In this document: positions 1 through 14,400 of the stretch, in pieces | Layout of the letters: each line of letters opens with the position of its first letter | Position numbering within the stretch: the stretch's first letter is position 1 | Translations under genes and position numbers: made by a program | Source: Phoronis australis | Lineage: Eukaryota > Phoronida > Phoronidae | Assembly (NCBI GenBank): GCA_002633005.1 | Contig: NMRA01000595.1 | Location: forward strand, 1 to 34,422 | DNA length: 34,422 nt | Reading direction: 5' to 3' | Notes under the pieces: generated by a model | Database searches by the model: none | What the model saw: only the letters and a program-made list of their open reading frames with translations | What the model was told of the DNA's origin: nothing

Positions 1-2416
1 TTTTGAAAATGCGACCTGGGATTTTGGCTAGGTCGCAAAATGCGACCTGGCGATTTTAATAGCGTCGAGCCCTGTTTAGGCAAGCAGGTTTTGTCACAGA
101 ATGTTAACATGTCAACCATTAACTGAGTTACGCTACAAGACACCGTGATACCGTTTAATAAGAGTTTATATGAAAACCAAACTTATTTTTATATATGCAG
201 AGACACTGACAATTAAGCCAGATAAAATTTCAGCAGTCATTGGTTGCAAAAATCTTCAAAATTTAAGAATCAAATGTAATAGCTGCATGGTGTCGCTGTT
301 TTCTAATAGCACATTTGCAAGAGGTCTTCAACAAATCCTGGAGTCAGCGAATGAAGTACTGCGACAATTTGAGCTTTAATCTCACAAGCATATTTTTGGT
401 TCTAAATTTCGAAACTTGAACCAACAACAATTAGATGTATCAAACATTTTACAGGTTTAAAACCAACTTAAAAAACAAAAAATTAAAAGTGGCACAACAG
501 TAAACCAGATGCGTTTTGTCCCATAATGCGCTAAATGCAAACCCTCAGGACTAGGAGCAGAATGTGTAAAAACACATAGATCTACCATATTCCAGACAAG
601 TGTATCTATGTGCAGTCCGTAGGCCACTTCATTAAATATTGAGCACTTAGAAGAGCATTCACTCAGCACAGCAACATTTAACCTTTACAAGCCCTGAATG
701 AAACATGTATCCCAAAGTGGCTATGAAACACACAAGTCTACTTTTTAGCCTACATGTGTTTTGAAGCCGAGTTCAACATCTTCTAAACTTTGATCGACTG
801 CCACTATCAAGACGGCCAGCCTTTGATGAAATTGATAGCACTCATGAAGTTGTGCCACAGACGATAATTCCAGCAAAAAAGTCTAATTTAAGTGTATCCG
901 GTTTGTTGACGCCTGGCATTCATCCATGTTGCTTGCCAGACATTTTGGGCTTAGAATTTTGGGGATGACTATAAATCAGGAGTGTCGATCATTCTCACAC
1001 TACAGGCGCTTTGAAATTGACATGCAAGGAGAAAGGATTAATTCTTTAACCATGCTCTTAGCCATTATACAATTGTCCCAGTTCCCAGTTAGCTTGTCTA
1101 AATAAACAGTCGGCTTAACACAGGGTTTGTGGTCTTGGCTATAAGAAGACAATTATTTTATTGGTCCCTATATATTCTGAATAGCCTAACCCATAATCTG
1201 AATGAAATTTTATCGTCACTCTGACTTTACAGTTGTATCTCATCACACACAAAGTGACCCTGGTATAATTTTAAGGACTTCAGGAACTAGGGTAGAATAT
1301 CACAGATGAACAAGATGAACACTGTCGGTGTTTCGTTATACTCTTATCTTAACACCATCAGCTTAATGAGTTTAGATTAAAATTCACCCACCAAACAAAC
1401 ACTTGCATGTTGTCTGTATGCAGAGAATTCATGACCCACGTTCATGTTTAACTCTAAGACAAATCTAATTTAATAACAAATATTATAAACAAACGAAAAC
1501 AAACTAATTAACATACGCCTGCAGTGAAACAATACAGACATAGTCTAGATTAAAAAATAAAATAGTTAAGACACTGCTTGCAGACCTTTAGAGTTCAGCA
1601 AATGTCTGGCAGACACTGAATAGTGAGAATTAACACAAAAACAAGGGATTTTTATTTTTCATAGCTCACTGGTAAAAGCTACCAACTTGAAAAAATGTAT
1701 CTCTGACTCATCCAACAACTAATTCCAGAAATGGCTGTGAAAACGCGTCCCTTTAAAATGGCTTTAAATTGTGTAAAAGAAATTTAATTAAATTAATTTA
1801 ATCCCGGAATGTAAATACGTTATCGCAGGCAAAATCAAATAACATAAATGTCTTGCATTAATTTCAGTAAAATATTTTGTGAAAAAACATGGACCATGTA
1901 AATGCTAAACATACAGTAGTCAGTAGGCCTACCTAGGTCTTGTCTCGCTTGGTCTAGGCGGCATATTTCCTGGTTCAAGTGAATGACGACAAGCGTGAAG
2001 ATCATTATACAACAAACTAAAAAATACCACTGCTTAACGGTAATCATGGTGTGAAGTGAACAGCAGCTTGGCGTTTTCTTGCAAAAGACCAACCAAACGG
2101 TCGTCGAGAACATTTGTAATAATCATGACAACGCCGCTCACTTTCGTCGTCTGCCTGTCGCATCATTGACCTATATTTAGGACATGCATGAAAATACGAA
2201 AAGTAGTTGTGTTGTTTGATAATCAATGTAAATAATACAAAGAAGAAAAAAATAATTCAAGGCCAAAAAATTAACAGATGTGTTGAATATTTTTGAATAT
2301 TTCCTGATTTATCAGCATTTAATCTGAATTTTGTAGATACATGTTAATGATATTATTTTTAAAAGTACTTCGCTAAAACTGTAATACATACCTACTCCAT
2401 TTGCTTTATTTCCGTA
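1..2416. other. 5' flank of PMPCA, no recognisable gene
   Basis: I read both strands and found no open frame resembling a known protein; the longest frames are under 100 codons and look random. The left edge holds three copies of the heptamer GCGACCT or its complement (11-17, 30-36 inverted, 42-48), so a short repeat may begin outside the window. Around 1780-1805 there is an AT-rich run built of aattaa units. The stretch just before 2417 should hold the PMPCA promoter and 5' UTR, but I see no clear TATA box. An in-frame stop (TAA, 2360-2362) precedes the PMPCA start. Confidence 0.5.
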
Positions 2417-5400
2417 ATGGCTACCAGGTTGTGGAGTCGTGTGTCTCGGTCTTGTGCCGAAAAGGCCACACGGTAAGATTTTGGAATAGGTGTCGTTTAT
2501 TTTGCATAAACTTTACATGTGTTTTCATCCCTTCCATGTCTGAAGTGTCATCTCTACTTTCGTAAAAGCTGCAATTGTGCCTTCAACTTCTTATTTAAAA
2601 ACCGATTTCAGAATTGAAGGATAGATAGGCTTACTCATTGCCATGCCATTGTCATGCCTGACAGCCTGACCAGAGCTTAAAAAGTTCACATCACTTGGTT
2701 TAGCGAAATGGCGATGGACCGTTTAAAAGTTATTGTCAAATTGGCATCGCAAGAAATGACGTACTGTAGCATGTATCACGCAAGCAACATTGTCATTGAG
2801 CGGCTGACGCTGGCAGCCGGACTTTAAACCTTACAATGAGAATTCCTTAATTCCTTGAGTTGCAGAGACTCGAACATAACTATCCCAAACACAAAACAAA
2901 ACATCTGGATTAGTATTTCTAACGTATTTCGTCAATCAACTAATGACTTGCACTCTGACTCAAACCTTGACAGCTTGTACACACAGTTCTTTAGCCACAT
3001 AATAGTAACCCAAATGGACCGAAGACTTTGCCACCATCTCTACTGGCCCTAGAGACAGTGAGCTTCATATGCTGGAAGCTTTTTAGCAAATTATACCTCA
3101 CACTGATTAAAACATCCAAGTCACACATTGTTATTTAATATCTTTTGCGCATAGAGGGTCACTCAATATGACATAACATCCCCTGGTACGTACAGTGTAA
3201 AAATGGCCAGTTGCCGACTTAGGCAACTGAATGAAAAACTACTTGAAAAAAATTTGATTATTGGAGTATTTGTTCAAGTTGGAATGAATTACGGACATCA
3301 ACGGCCTCCTGAGGTGTCCCTATATGCGCAACCTGATTTTGATGTTTCAGTAAGTATGAGGCATAATTCGATAAAAATCTGCTGTTGTATGAAGCTCCTG
3401 TATATAAGCTTCGCCATCTCTACATGCAGTCGAGATGGTGGTACTTTCGAAATGCAGCACTGCATGGTTGCTGATTGTTTGCGCCCTATGCAGTCAAATT
3501 CACAGGACAGCATGGTACAATTTTGTAAATTTAACCATGAAAAACTAATATGAGGGCAACAGGACCATTATTGGGAAAATCTGCTGTTGTTGGACATTTT
3601 TATCGCCATTTGGCGACATTCTGGAATATCTTATCGCCATTTCCACATTTGCTGTCGCCAATGACAATGAAAAACAGGAGTTTTTGAGCATTGCTGGCAC
3701 TGGTTTCATTAGCTCTCCGCAACGTGTCGTAAGCCAGGGCGCACTTAAGAATATTTATGTGAAACCAGGAACATTTGTAGTTCGGGATTCTTCACTGATT
3801 TTCCACTGACATAGGTACAGCTTATATCGTTCTTGGAAATGAATCTGACCAAGCTCATCACTGTTTTCTGTTTTCTTGTAGAACACGCCGTTCATTCTGC
3901 AGCGAGAAGGTGCCAGATGTCTGTGATATCCCCCTTACTGAGCCCTTACCCAGCATGCCTCACGTCAAGTACGCTGTACCCTCCAGTCATATGTACGATA
4001 CACAGGTGACTGTCCTGGAGAACGGCCTCAAGGTGGCGTCCGAAAACAAGTTCGGCCAGTTCTGCACAGTTGGTGGTAATAACACTTTGAGAATCTAAAA
4101 AAGTCATCACCCTACTGGGACTTATTTAAAACAACTTGTCTTAGAGCATCTTGCTCCCGTTCAGCCGAACGTCCACATCGCACACCATATATCTAATGAT
4201 AAATCTGGTGCAAAGGGATTGGGGAAAAATGATCCTGTAGCAGAAAACAAGAACCTGTAAATCACCAATGGGAGGTCATGGGATTAGGATCCCAGGTGAC
4301 CACTTTGCGTGCATGTCCACAGGTGGGGCTGTTGCTTGACAAGCGATGCGTCCTGAATTTTACATTTCCCACCAGCCAATGGTTAGGTAGAATGTATCTT
4401 CAGTTCATTCAATTGAGAAGTTGTTGATGATTTATCTTTCCAGTGTTGACCGATTCCGGGTCAAGGTATGAAGTCGCCCACCCCAGTGGAATTTCTCATT
4501 TCTTAGAAAAATTAGCATTCACAGTGAGTAGATTTTTTTAATCAATACTTTTAACTTTTTTGCAACTGTCATGACATGGGTGTGCCTATGTTGGTCTTTT
4601 GTAATACCATTTCATGTGAACGGACTATAACCAAATCCCAATCTTCCTAAAATCAAGGTTTTCTCCTGCTTTGAAAGTATTCTTTTCCCATGTGCAGTTG
4701 ATTTGGGTTTCTAAGCAGCCATCTGGTTGTTAGCAATATTGATGGCGACAGTTCAACTTTCAGTGACCTGAAGTCAACATTATGACATGTCTTCCTGGCA
4801 GTGGTTTCTCTTCCTGCTTTATACTAGTAGACACTGACGCTAGAATAAATGATCACCCACCACCAATCAAAGGTTCAGCTTCATTCATCTTGAAACGAGG
4901 ACACTTTCCGGTGGTTGAAGTTTACCCTCATAGATAAGCCATCACGTGTGAACAGGGTGGAAGTGGAGCCCCCTGCTGAAATAGACAAAGCAGTAGTTTT
5001 TTACTTTGCAAATTTTTGCGTTTCTATTTTTAACCCAGCAAATCTAAAACGTGTAAGATTTAAGTGATTGCTTTTGTGTCTTTTAAATTTGAACTTCGTT
5101 AAATTTAGTCAATTTCTGTACCAATACGGAATCGTTTAGTACGTGCAAATCTCTTTGTTATCATTAATCCTACCTATTAACATGGCAGGTGTTCCTTTTG
5201 CTTAGGTATTGTTGTTACCCTGCAAGTTCACACAATGTTGAGTGCAAGTACGGTGCTGGTCGTGAGGTGGAAAATCATTTGTGTTCAGTCGATTCCATTT
5301 CTTTGCAGTCCACCACAAAGTTCAAAGATCGCGATCACATCTTACAGGAACTAGAGAAGCATGGTGGGATATGTGACTGTCAGAGCTCCAGGTGAGAAGG

Positions 5401-8400
5401 TCATGTGGAGGTCGCGTGTTCATCTTGGCGGCGTCGCTGCTGTTATCCACCAAAATCTTATCAGTGTAGAATGAGACTTATAACAAAAATTACCTATACA
5501 AGACTTCTTACAAATACAGTCATTTTCACGAGTGAAATGCATGTGCTTTTACAACCACCCCTTAAAAGTTTACAAAGACTGTTGGCTACTGTTCTTAGTG
5601 GGTAAGGTGTACAGTGTGCTTTACTGTTGTATAACGACGTGGTAAAATAGCAATCTGTTTTTAAGCAATGCTCCTTATGGACAGCAAATCTTCACATTGA
5701 AGCAATCAATGAACTCTAGTCTGTCCAGTCATGTTTCATGTAGAACCAGGAGTGGCACCTGGTCATATTGAAGAAAACTAAAACGAGGAGTTGCACCACA
5801 AAACAGAACCAAAACGATGCTTTACAAAGTTTCACTGTGCGTGGCTTCAACAACCTTAACTGTCAGTGTTCACCTGTTTGGCCGCAGTATGGAACTGCTG
5901 CAATTTGTTTTAATCGTTATATTTCCTGGCAAAAAAATGATTGAACAAAGTCTACTTCATCATTAGCATGGGTTATATGCAGCCCTTTATGCAGCGTATG
6001 TCCTGGGCACCCTAGCACTAATTTGGACCCCTGGCAAGGATGCCCAACTATCATTTGGCCGCCCACTGTCAATAGAAACCTTTCAAGTTTGGACTCACAC
6101 ATTGTAATGAATACTAGGAAGCCTCTGAAGGCTCACAGTGGGGGCTCTTCTTTCAAAGCAGGGAGAAATATACAATGTATATACAAAGTATATGCATTGT
6201 TGCTGTTTTGACACTTGATTGACAGCATTGTAAAAGTCTTGGTCTACGCAGTTTTTTTAGTAAAAATGCTCACCATTTATAAACTTAGATGTTAAAACCT
6301 TGATCTATGCATTTTTGTAAAAAAATCTGTGTGTTTGGGGGTATTGCTGGGGGTGGGGGGTTACGCGTCGGAATCATGGACACCCTGGAATATTGGGAAC
6401 CCCATTTTGGACACCCTATTTTCAAAATCCTGGATAAAGGCCTGGTTATATGGTACAGTTATCACGAAACAACGCTTAGTGGATTATGTATTATTTGTAG
6501 CTAGGTAAATGAACTTGTCGTATTAGTAAAATTACCGTTTTGCAGTTATTTTTTGTGCTCAATAACTCAGCTAGGTAGCGCTTTGTCAATTTAATAGACG
6601 ACATGTTTCCAATACACGCACATATGTGCAAACATTTTGAATGTTTTGAATGAAAACTTCAGTGGAAACATAACATAAGATGGACATGTGTGTATGTTTA
6701 CTGTAAACATAACATTGTTTAGTGTCAAAGGCCTTGTTATCTATTTTCTGTAACTTATTCCAATTGCCATTATGTTATGGGAAATTATGTAAATCTTTTC
6801 TTTGCAGAGATACTCTCATTCACGCAATATCTGCTGATTTAAAAGGATTGCCGAATGTCGTGGATATTCTCTCTGAAGTGGTGCTCAGGCCAAATCTGTC
6901 AGAAGCCGAGGTATTTGATTGGTATAATTCTGTTGTGTAGCGAAACTCAAAGGATTGATACCAGCCCGAGTATTTGCTTTAAAAGGGTGAAGCCAACAAT
7001 TTTGGTCTGGTGTTATCTTCATTGAAATACATGCGCTCAGTTTGGGACGTAGTTCGACTATGATTATTTTCCCGTTGGTCCTTATTGATCTGTCCGCTGG
7101 AACACAGTGTTGTGATCGGCCCAAGAATGAACGTCCGGTTTGTTGTTTCAATATTTGATTGAACACAATGGTTACTTTCTTGCTTTACTCGTTGCACATG
7201 CTGTTTTAAGGATTTGAAAATAATTAAATAGGCTACAAACCACCTTATGTTGAGCAAATTTGACTTTCAATTTCGTTGACAAAACTGATGAGTTTGTTGC
7301 ATAAGAGATGCTAGACTAGGTGTCATTAGGATAGTTTTTAGCGAGATCGCACAAGTTGTCGCAAGATATTGTCAAGCATTACAAGCGCAGCCCATGATCG
7401 CTCTGACTTTCACTCTCCAGTGTTTTGTTCTGGAACTGGGCCCAGTTGTCTGTTCTATAAAAAGTAACAATTAAGACGGAGAGCACTTTAAAGCACTTTC
7501 CTTATTGAACACATTACTGGTTTCAACTTGCTTCTGTCGCGGACTAGAAGCAAGTTTTTAGCTTTTGAAGAAGGGGCAGTTTGTCAATGTGGATGAAAGA
7601 GATGTATTACATAGTGTTTGCATCCTAGTAATTTGAGCTGCCCTTCCCCAGGCAGGTCCCCTGTGGCTGTTAGGTGGGTTCTAAACTCTGCGTTGTGTAG
7701 TTTCACCCCGCAGGTATAGTGAGAAGAATGAAGAAAGTTGGAGAATGTTGACAAAATGGGGACTTGAGGAAATTTTGAGGTGAATCAAAAATAACCAACA
7801 ATCAACAGCAATCACAGTACTGAGTAAGACAACAAGTGAAACAGTTTTTGCTCCAGCATTTTGGAAAGTAGAGTGAGTGTTTCTCGGTGGCTTCGAATTT
7901 TGTTAAGCTGCGAGTGATCGTTGTTCTAACTTTCAGATTGAGGACAGTCGAATGGCGATAGGGTTTGAGCTGGAATCTCTCAATATGAGGCCTGACCCTG
8001 AGCCTATTCTGATGGAAATGATCCATGCTGTAAGTATAGCCACACCTGCCGTTTTGAATGGTTTCTACAAACTCAGTGTTCTGTTAAAACTAGTCTGGCA
8101 GGAGATTTTTTGTGTCCGATAAAATTTTTCAATCTGGGAGAAAAAGAATTGCAAAAATTGACTTATTTCTATTTTCATTTGCTTACCACATTGTTGCAAA
8201 TGTTCAAAATTTTACCAAATGTTCGGTATTAGATACGCCATAAAAACTATGCTAAAAGCAAAGTTAATTGTTCTGAAAAGTTATTTTTGGTGAGAAATTT
8301 GGCAAAGTGAAATTTTACCTGTCTGCCATATTGTATCCCAAACGAAGAATTTTTACCGTAACCTTGTGTGTGGTACCATATTGATAAGTCTGCATTTAGT

Positions 8401-11400
8401 CAAATATATAGAAAACTATAATAATACTATGCAAAACTGTATTTTTTAAAAGTAGATTAGCCGATACAGATTTGATCTTTAACTTAACACCAGTCTGTGT
8501 TTAATTTGGCCATGTGACGGTGTCTTTTTATTAAAAGCTACCTATGAAAACAAAAACTACATTTCATAGAAACACAAAGGTATATGTGACCACGTTCCTT
8601 TCAGTATAAAGGTTCAATATGAAATTTCAAAAATAGTTTTCTGAATTACTCTTTGGATTTTGTTTGAATTTTTTAGTGAAAATCTTAAGAGTCACAATTT
8701 TTAATAGCTTGTCATGCCAACATGGGAATTTGAAAAACAATTCCAAAACTGATTAAGGGAACACTGTCTGAAAGTCTCAATTGAATTCATTCAGCCATCT
8801 CTGAGATATGATTCTCCGAAGATAACCAGATTCGAACGTTTTTTCACAGTCCCTTGTAACCTTAAAACTGGTGGTTAAATTGTCAGGTCAAGTAGAACCC
8901 ATTTGTAGCATGAACAATTTCTTTCTCTCAGTGTGTAAAGCAAGTCACTTGAAATAAATGTATTTAATGAAATGATATTTCTTGCTGTTCTTAGTAGATT
9001 TGATTTGATTTACTGCTTCCAATCACGGGATGGAAACGGTTTCATGGTCTTGCTTATGAACTCCAGCTATCATCCTCCAAAGCCCAGTCTCAGGTGAGGA
9101 GGTATTTGGTACCTGCGACTGGTTTTTGTCGACGTGTGTTAAGTGTTTTTGGAAACGTGCTGAATTTTAGGGGTTCAGTACTGCGGATTTAGGGTCTACA
9201 TTTTCAGGACTGAGGTTTAGAAGATCATAAGTGGACTTGTTTCATCCCTTGAGAATTCCTATTCGATAATTTGAGGTTTTTACCATTGGTTTTTGTTAAT
9301 TTGTTTTTAGGCTGCATACAGAAATAATACACTTGGTCTGCCCAAGATCTGTCCAGCCGAGAACTTGTCCGTGATAACGCGCTCTGATCTCCTGACCTAC
9401 ATGCACGCCCATCACACACCCAGTCGCATGGTGTTGGCAGGTGTCGGTATGCCACATGACCAATTGGTTGAGCTGGCCAAAAAGCATTTCCTTTCCAAGA
9501 CCCCAGTGTGGGAGGAGCAGAGTGACTTGATTGACAGGTCAAGGGGCACATGTCAATCAATTGCTCAATACACAGGAGGGGAATGCAAGGTGAGTTTAAT
9601 GGCAGTTCTTATTTTGAACTGCTCTCAAACCCTTGCTCTTGTAGCATTGGAGTCTGGAAAAGATATATAACATCTGGTTGCTGAGTGGTCAATTAAGGAT
9701 GAAGTTAGTCAACATTCTGACGTGTTGGTATATTTTGTGGCCACTGTTCAATTTGTCACTAGAGTAGAACACCTTATTTAGGTTTTAATACATCTAAACT
9801 GTGTATTTGTTTTTGTATCTCATGAAGGCTATACAACAAAGGAGCAATGTACAATACAGATCTTTAAGCAGCAATTGAACAAATGATGCCAAAAGAGATT
9901 ACTCGAATTGTTGCATTACACAAGCCAAATCTGGCCGTTGCTTATTGTGGTAACCAATCTTGCCAAGTGGCCCAGCTTTCAAGATGTACACCAGACTCAA
10001 ACATTAATAGAGTCTCATTGTGTCTGGGTTCGAGCCTAATTTTGAAATTGTTTCTTTTTTGTTGTTGTTCTTGCATGTTTTTCCCCTCAACCAAAACATT
10101 GCCCTCTTAGAAGGCACAGTCACCTTTCCCCTCAGTTATATAAAAAAAATAATAATTGCAGACGGTCTGATACACGTTGTACCAGACGTGCGCAGGCCTC
10201 GCATGTGGGCCCATTGCACTGATCACCTGGAAATATTTTTATGCTTTATTAATATATGGTTAAAACCAAGCTGAGGAGCTAGAAACCTGGCTCAAGGGTT
10301 TAGCAGTGTGACCTGGTGGGACTCGAACCCACGACCTCGAGTAAAGAAAGCGGGCACTCATCAACCAGGCCACACTGCCTCCTCTTTCCCCTCAGTTAAG
10401 TGAGGGTGTAGAAAATCTGGGGTTTGGCCATGCTACATCACTGCAAGATCCCTGCACAAATAACAAAAGGCCGAAAAACAGCTATATTGAATAGGGGTTT
10501 GAATACAACACCATTGTGTGCGGGTGTTATTCACAACTGTTTGAATTAAAAGGGGATTCTCGCGGTAACGTAAACAAAAGCAAGCCAATATGTCTAACAG
10601 TTCATTGCATTTAGCAATTTACAGCACTGGTGGGCTCAGAGCGATGCTCTTAACATGTTGTAAGAACCAAATTTACAGGCCGTGTTACCATTCAAGATAG
10701 TCTTTTACTCAGTATGCATTTCATATATGCTGGGATTATTGTTGTCATAGACCATCTCGTCATCTTACCTCAGATTGAGAAAGACCTCTCCAACGTTAGC
10801 CTGGGCCCAACACCCATGCCTGAGTTGGCCCACGTTGTGCTGGGATTAGAAAGCTGCTCGCACAAGGACCCCGACTTTGTGGCTTGCTGTGTACTCAACA
10901 TGCTGATGGGTGGCGGAGGATCATTCTCAGCAGGAGGCCCCGGCAAGGGCATGTACACTCGCCTCTACCTCAATGTGCTCAACAGGTGATTTCAACTCTT
11001 CACCAAATTCTTACTTGCCTGATCTGATGTCCAATTCTGACTTTGGCCCGATTTTTACTCTGACCCAGAAAGTATTGATCAATTGGTCGAAGTTTGGTTG
11101 AAATTATTTTCATTAGGTTTGCACAATAAGTATGGAAAGGAATGTGCTTTCAAACTGGGATGATTCCCACACGAAAGTCGATTATTACAAATAGTTTATC
11201 CGGGCAAAAACTGCGCGTCAGATAATTTACCACTATTATACTGCGCTGTTGTATTAGGCCTGTCCTGAAATCAGGGCTTGGAATTTTGGATTTCCACTTT
11301 TTTCAAATGTTCTGTCTGTGTATTTTATTATATTTCCGCATAAAAAAATCGGATTTGATATAAAATTTCCGAGGCAAATTTCTTTCTTACCTCGGCGTTG

Positions 11401-14400
11401 CTGACGACATTCACCTCGAAAAGCGGAAGTTCCTCTTTATGTTTCGGAAAAACATAAATTGTCAACATTGCCGGGGCACCTAGGATAGCGTGGTGGATAT
11501 CTTCAATGGCGTCTCGTGAGATTGTAAATCGCGGTGACAAATACTACGACTCTGCAGCCAAAAATGTGTGGAGGTGGGAGTGGACGAACGAGGTAAAAAT
11601 ACAAAAAGATGCAGACGCACGCTTCTGGGGGGGTTTTTTTTAGTCCTCCCGATTTTTGTCGGCAAAAGGTCCACATCAACATTTTCAAGGCTGGGTGCAG
11701 GCTGGATGCGCGCATGTTTGGGGCCGTAAAAATTTCCGCTTTTTTGTCATGGGTCATTCCAAGCCCTGTGAAATGACCAGCATCACTCTCATTCCAAGGC
11801 ATTTACCCACAATGCAACACACGTGTCAAGCACTTGTCCCACTTCACGTGCAAATATACTTGTTACTATCTCATAATCCTAAGTATCATGTGATTCATCC
11901 TTACAATACAGGCACACTTGTAGGACTGCACTTGGAATATACAATGTTGACATCAAATTGTTGGCAAAAACCACAAATATCAGTTCTGGATTTACAATTT
12001 ACTGTAATTTTTCCCTTGATCATAAACTCGGGAATGTCAGACATTTTGAAAATAAGTCTTGAAGAGGAGAGTTCTATTCAAGTTTATCCTGTCGATATAA
12101 TTATAGGAAATAACGAATAATTATTATTTTCAAATGGTTTCTGTTACATGAAGTAAACTTCAATTTTAATTAGAAAACTTCTAGGATGTCTTCTTTCCCA
12201 GCAGCTGTTGGTAACCCACTGACAAAGAAGCAAGTTACATCAACCATGATCGGGTATCTGTAAACACTTCAGCAAATTTCTAAACATGATCAAAGGTTTC
12301 AAAAGCTTTAGCAGTTCATTTATGGCATGTTGTGAACTATGTGGTAGTCGCCGAAAACATCTGAGTAATGAAATTTTGCACATGAAATGTAGAAGTGGAT
12401 TCCGATCATGGAAAACTTACATTTTTTGGCCATTAAGTTTTACCCGAAATTGAAACATGTGGGTGGTGGATAGTTTAAAACGAACCTTTGTTGTTGACAA
12501 AGTGCGTGTTTTTCCTTTACAGACACTATTGGATGTTCAATGCTACAGCGTACAATCACTCTTATAATGACAGCGGCATCTTCTGTATACACGCCAGCTC
12601 CCATCCTGACCAGGTAAAATGAGCAGCCAGTGGCGCACACTTGTATCAGTAGTGGTGTTTAAGTCTATCCATTATGGGCTCTTTTGTAGAGATTTTCTTT
12701 TTTCTTTTAATTTTGAACTTGTCTTCTGGAAAACAGTCGTCATCCGATTTGTGGCCAGAATATGTCGAATCTCATGCATTACATTCTTAATTTTTGATAA
12801 TTAGCAACCGAAAATTTTCTGTACGATTTATCATTGTCAACCTAATCTGTTCTATTTTTCAGTTTTAGCTAGCCAGCTTGTATTCTCCTGTCCATTATTT
12901 GATTTTTGCAGTATTAAGTCTTGATAGTTTTCTTTTGAGAAAAAAGAGTTCCAGTTGTCTTTGAAATGACAACTTACTGGATATTTTATTTTCGTTTTAT
13001 ACCCATTATACGCCTTGACTTCAAATAACAATAATGACAAAATGTTGGTAAGAAATTAATTTTGTTTTCTTACAGATCCATGATGTCGTAGAAGTGATTG
13101 TGCGAGAAATGGTTAACATGTCAGGAAAAATCTCTTCAGTAAGTAGACCACCCAGCTTTGCCTTTTGAAGGGTTTGGCGATTTCAACATGTTCGAAAATT
13201 ATTGGCTCAAACTAGGAACTGTTTTAGTGTAAATTAGGTATGTAATATAAAAACATGGAATTTTTAACTTTTAAACTTTTTTTACTGGAAACTGTTGTCT
13301 TGGGGTTTACATTGACTCAATGACTTGTCGCGGATATCGTCGCTAAACAAAGATTGCTGCAAAATCTGTTCTGAGACAAAACTCTGTTGTCACATGGAAA
13401 TTTTCATCTGGTATTACTAAGGCTTCTCAGACAAAACCAAACCTTTGTATGGTAGTGTAGGGTAGCGCCATCTGTTTTTGCTAGGGAAACACAACATCCA
13501 GGTTTTGACCCAGTCTCATTCTCAGAATGCCAGCGGATGTGTTCCGTCATACCTTTATATCATACTGAAGGGCCTCACCAGCACTCAGTGACCTCCCTTA
13601 AAACCATTTCAGAATTGAACCCTCCAATTAGAAAAGTTTGCTATTTGTTAAATTTTGAAAATATTCTCGTCACCACGCATTTTCATTATTAATATCGGCA
13701 AATGTGGTAATGTGGCCTTCCTAGATGAGTGGTTTGTTTAGAGAATTATTTAGAAATAGTTGGTATTCCACATGTTTTTATCCAGTCTCAGACTCCATTG
13801 CGATGCTCAAATCATTCGTTAATAGTGGAAAGAGGTCGCCACTCAAATATTTCCTAAGAAAATAGGCTGTATGAGTTATGTAATTCGAGACGTGTAGAGG
13901 ACAAATACCACAATTGTGTTAGTTTGCAGTGCGTACCAAGACCTTCGGGTACAGTACCTTTTAGTGATTGCTTTTGTCATTCTCCTACGATATCTAAATT
14001 TGAATCTCTCATCAGAACTCTGGATACCCCCTTCTAAAATTCGTTCACCATGCCCTCAAGCTTCACAATTTACTATCCAGTCTGTAACGAACCTGACAAT
14101 GTACTGTCTTGTATTTTTATTTTCAATAATTTTGAGAATTCAACGTAGCTTATCCAAACCGAAAATCGACTTAATTAAGAAACTAAAACAGCACGAAAAT
14201 TGACCACCAGTGTTTTCACAATCCATAAATACACGGTAGACTTAAGGAGCTTGGTTCAGTACCTATTTGATACAGTTTCATACAACCTGGGATAGATGAC
14301 TAGAAGTATCGGGTTAAGTCTCACCATCGTTACTATGTTAATATTATTATCTTCTTCTATCAGGATGAGCTGAACCGTGCCAAGACTCAACTGCAGTCTA

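Noticed and set aside
6005-6060. Similarity between the 6020 region (CCCCTGGCAAGGATGCCCAA) and the 28490 region
   Set aside because: Only about 24 bp match loosely and the flanks do not align; not enough to call a repeat.
8990-9095. Possible extra exon before PMPCA exon 7 (CTCAG followed by GTGAGG)
   Set aside because: Exons 6 and 7 join in phase with full alignment to PMPCA (MIHA-AAYR), leaving no missing residues.
10303-10378. A true tRNA gene
   Set aside because: The D and anticodon arms are not properly formed and the site sits within a SINE with its own target duplication.
11503-12120. Long frames on both strands in PMPCA intron 8 (99 and 154 codons)
   Set aside because: They lie wholly inside the intron and show no recognisable domain or codon pattern.
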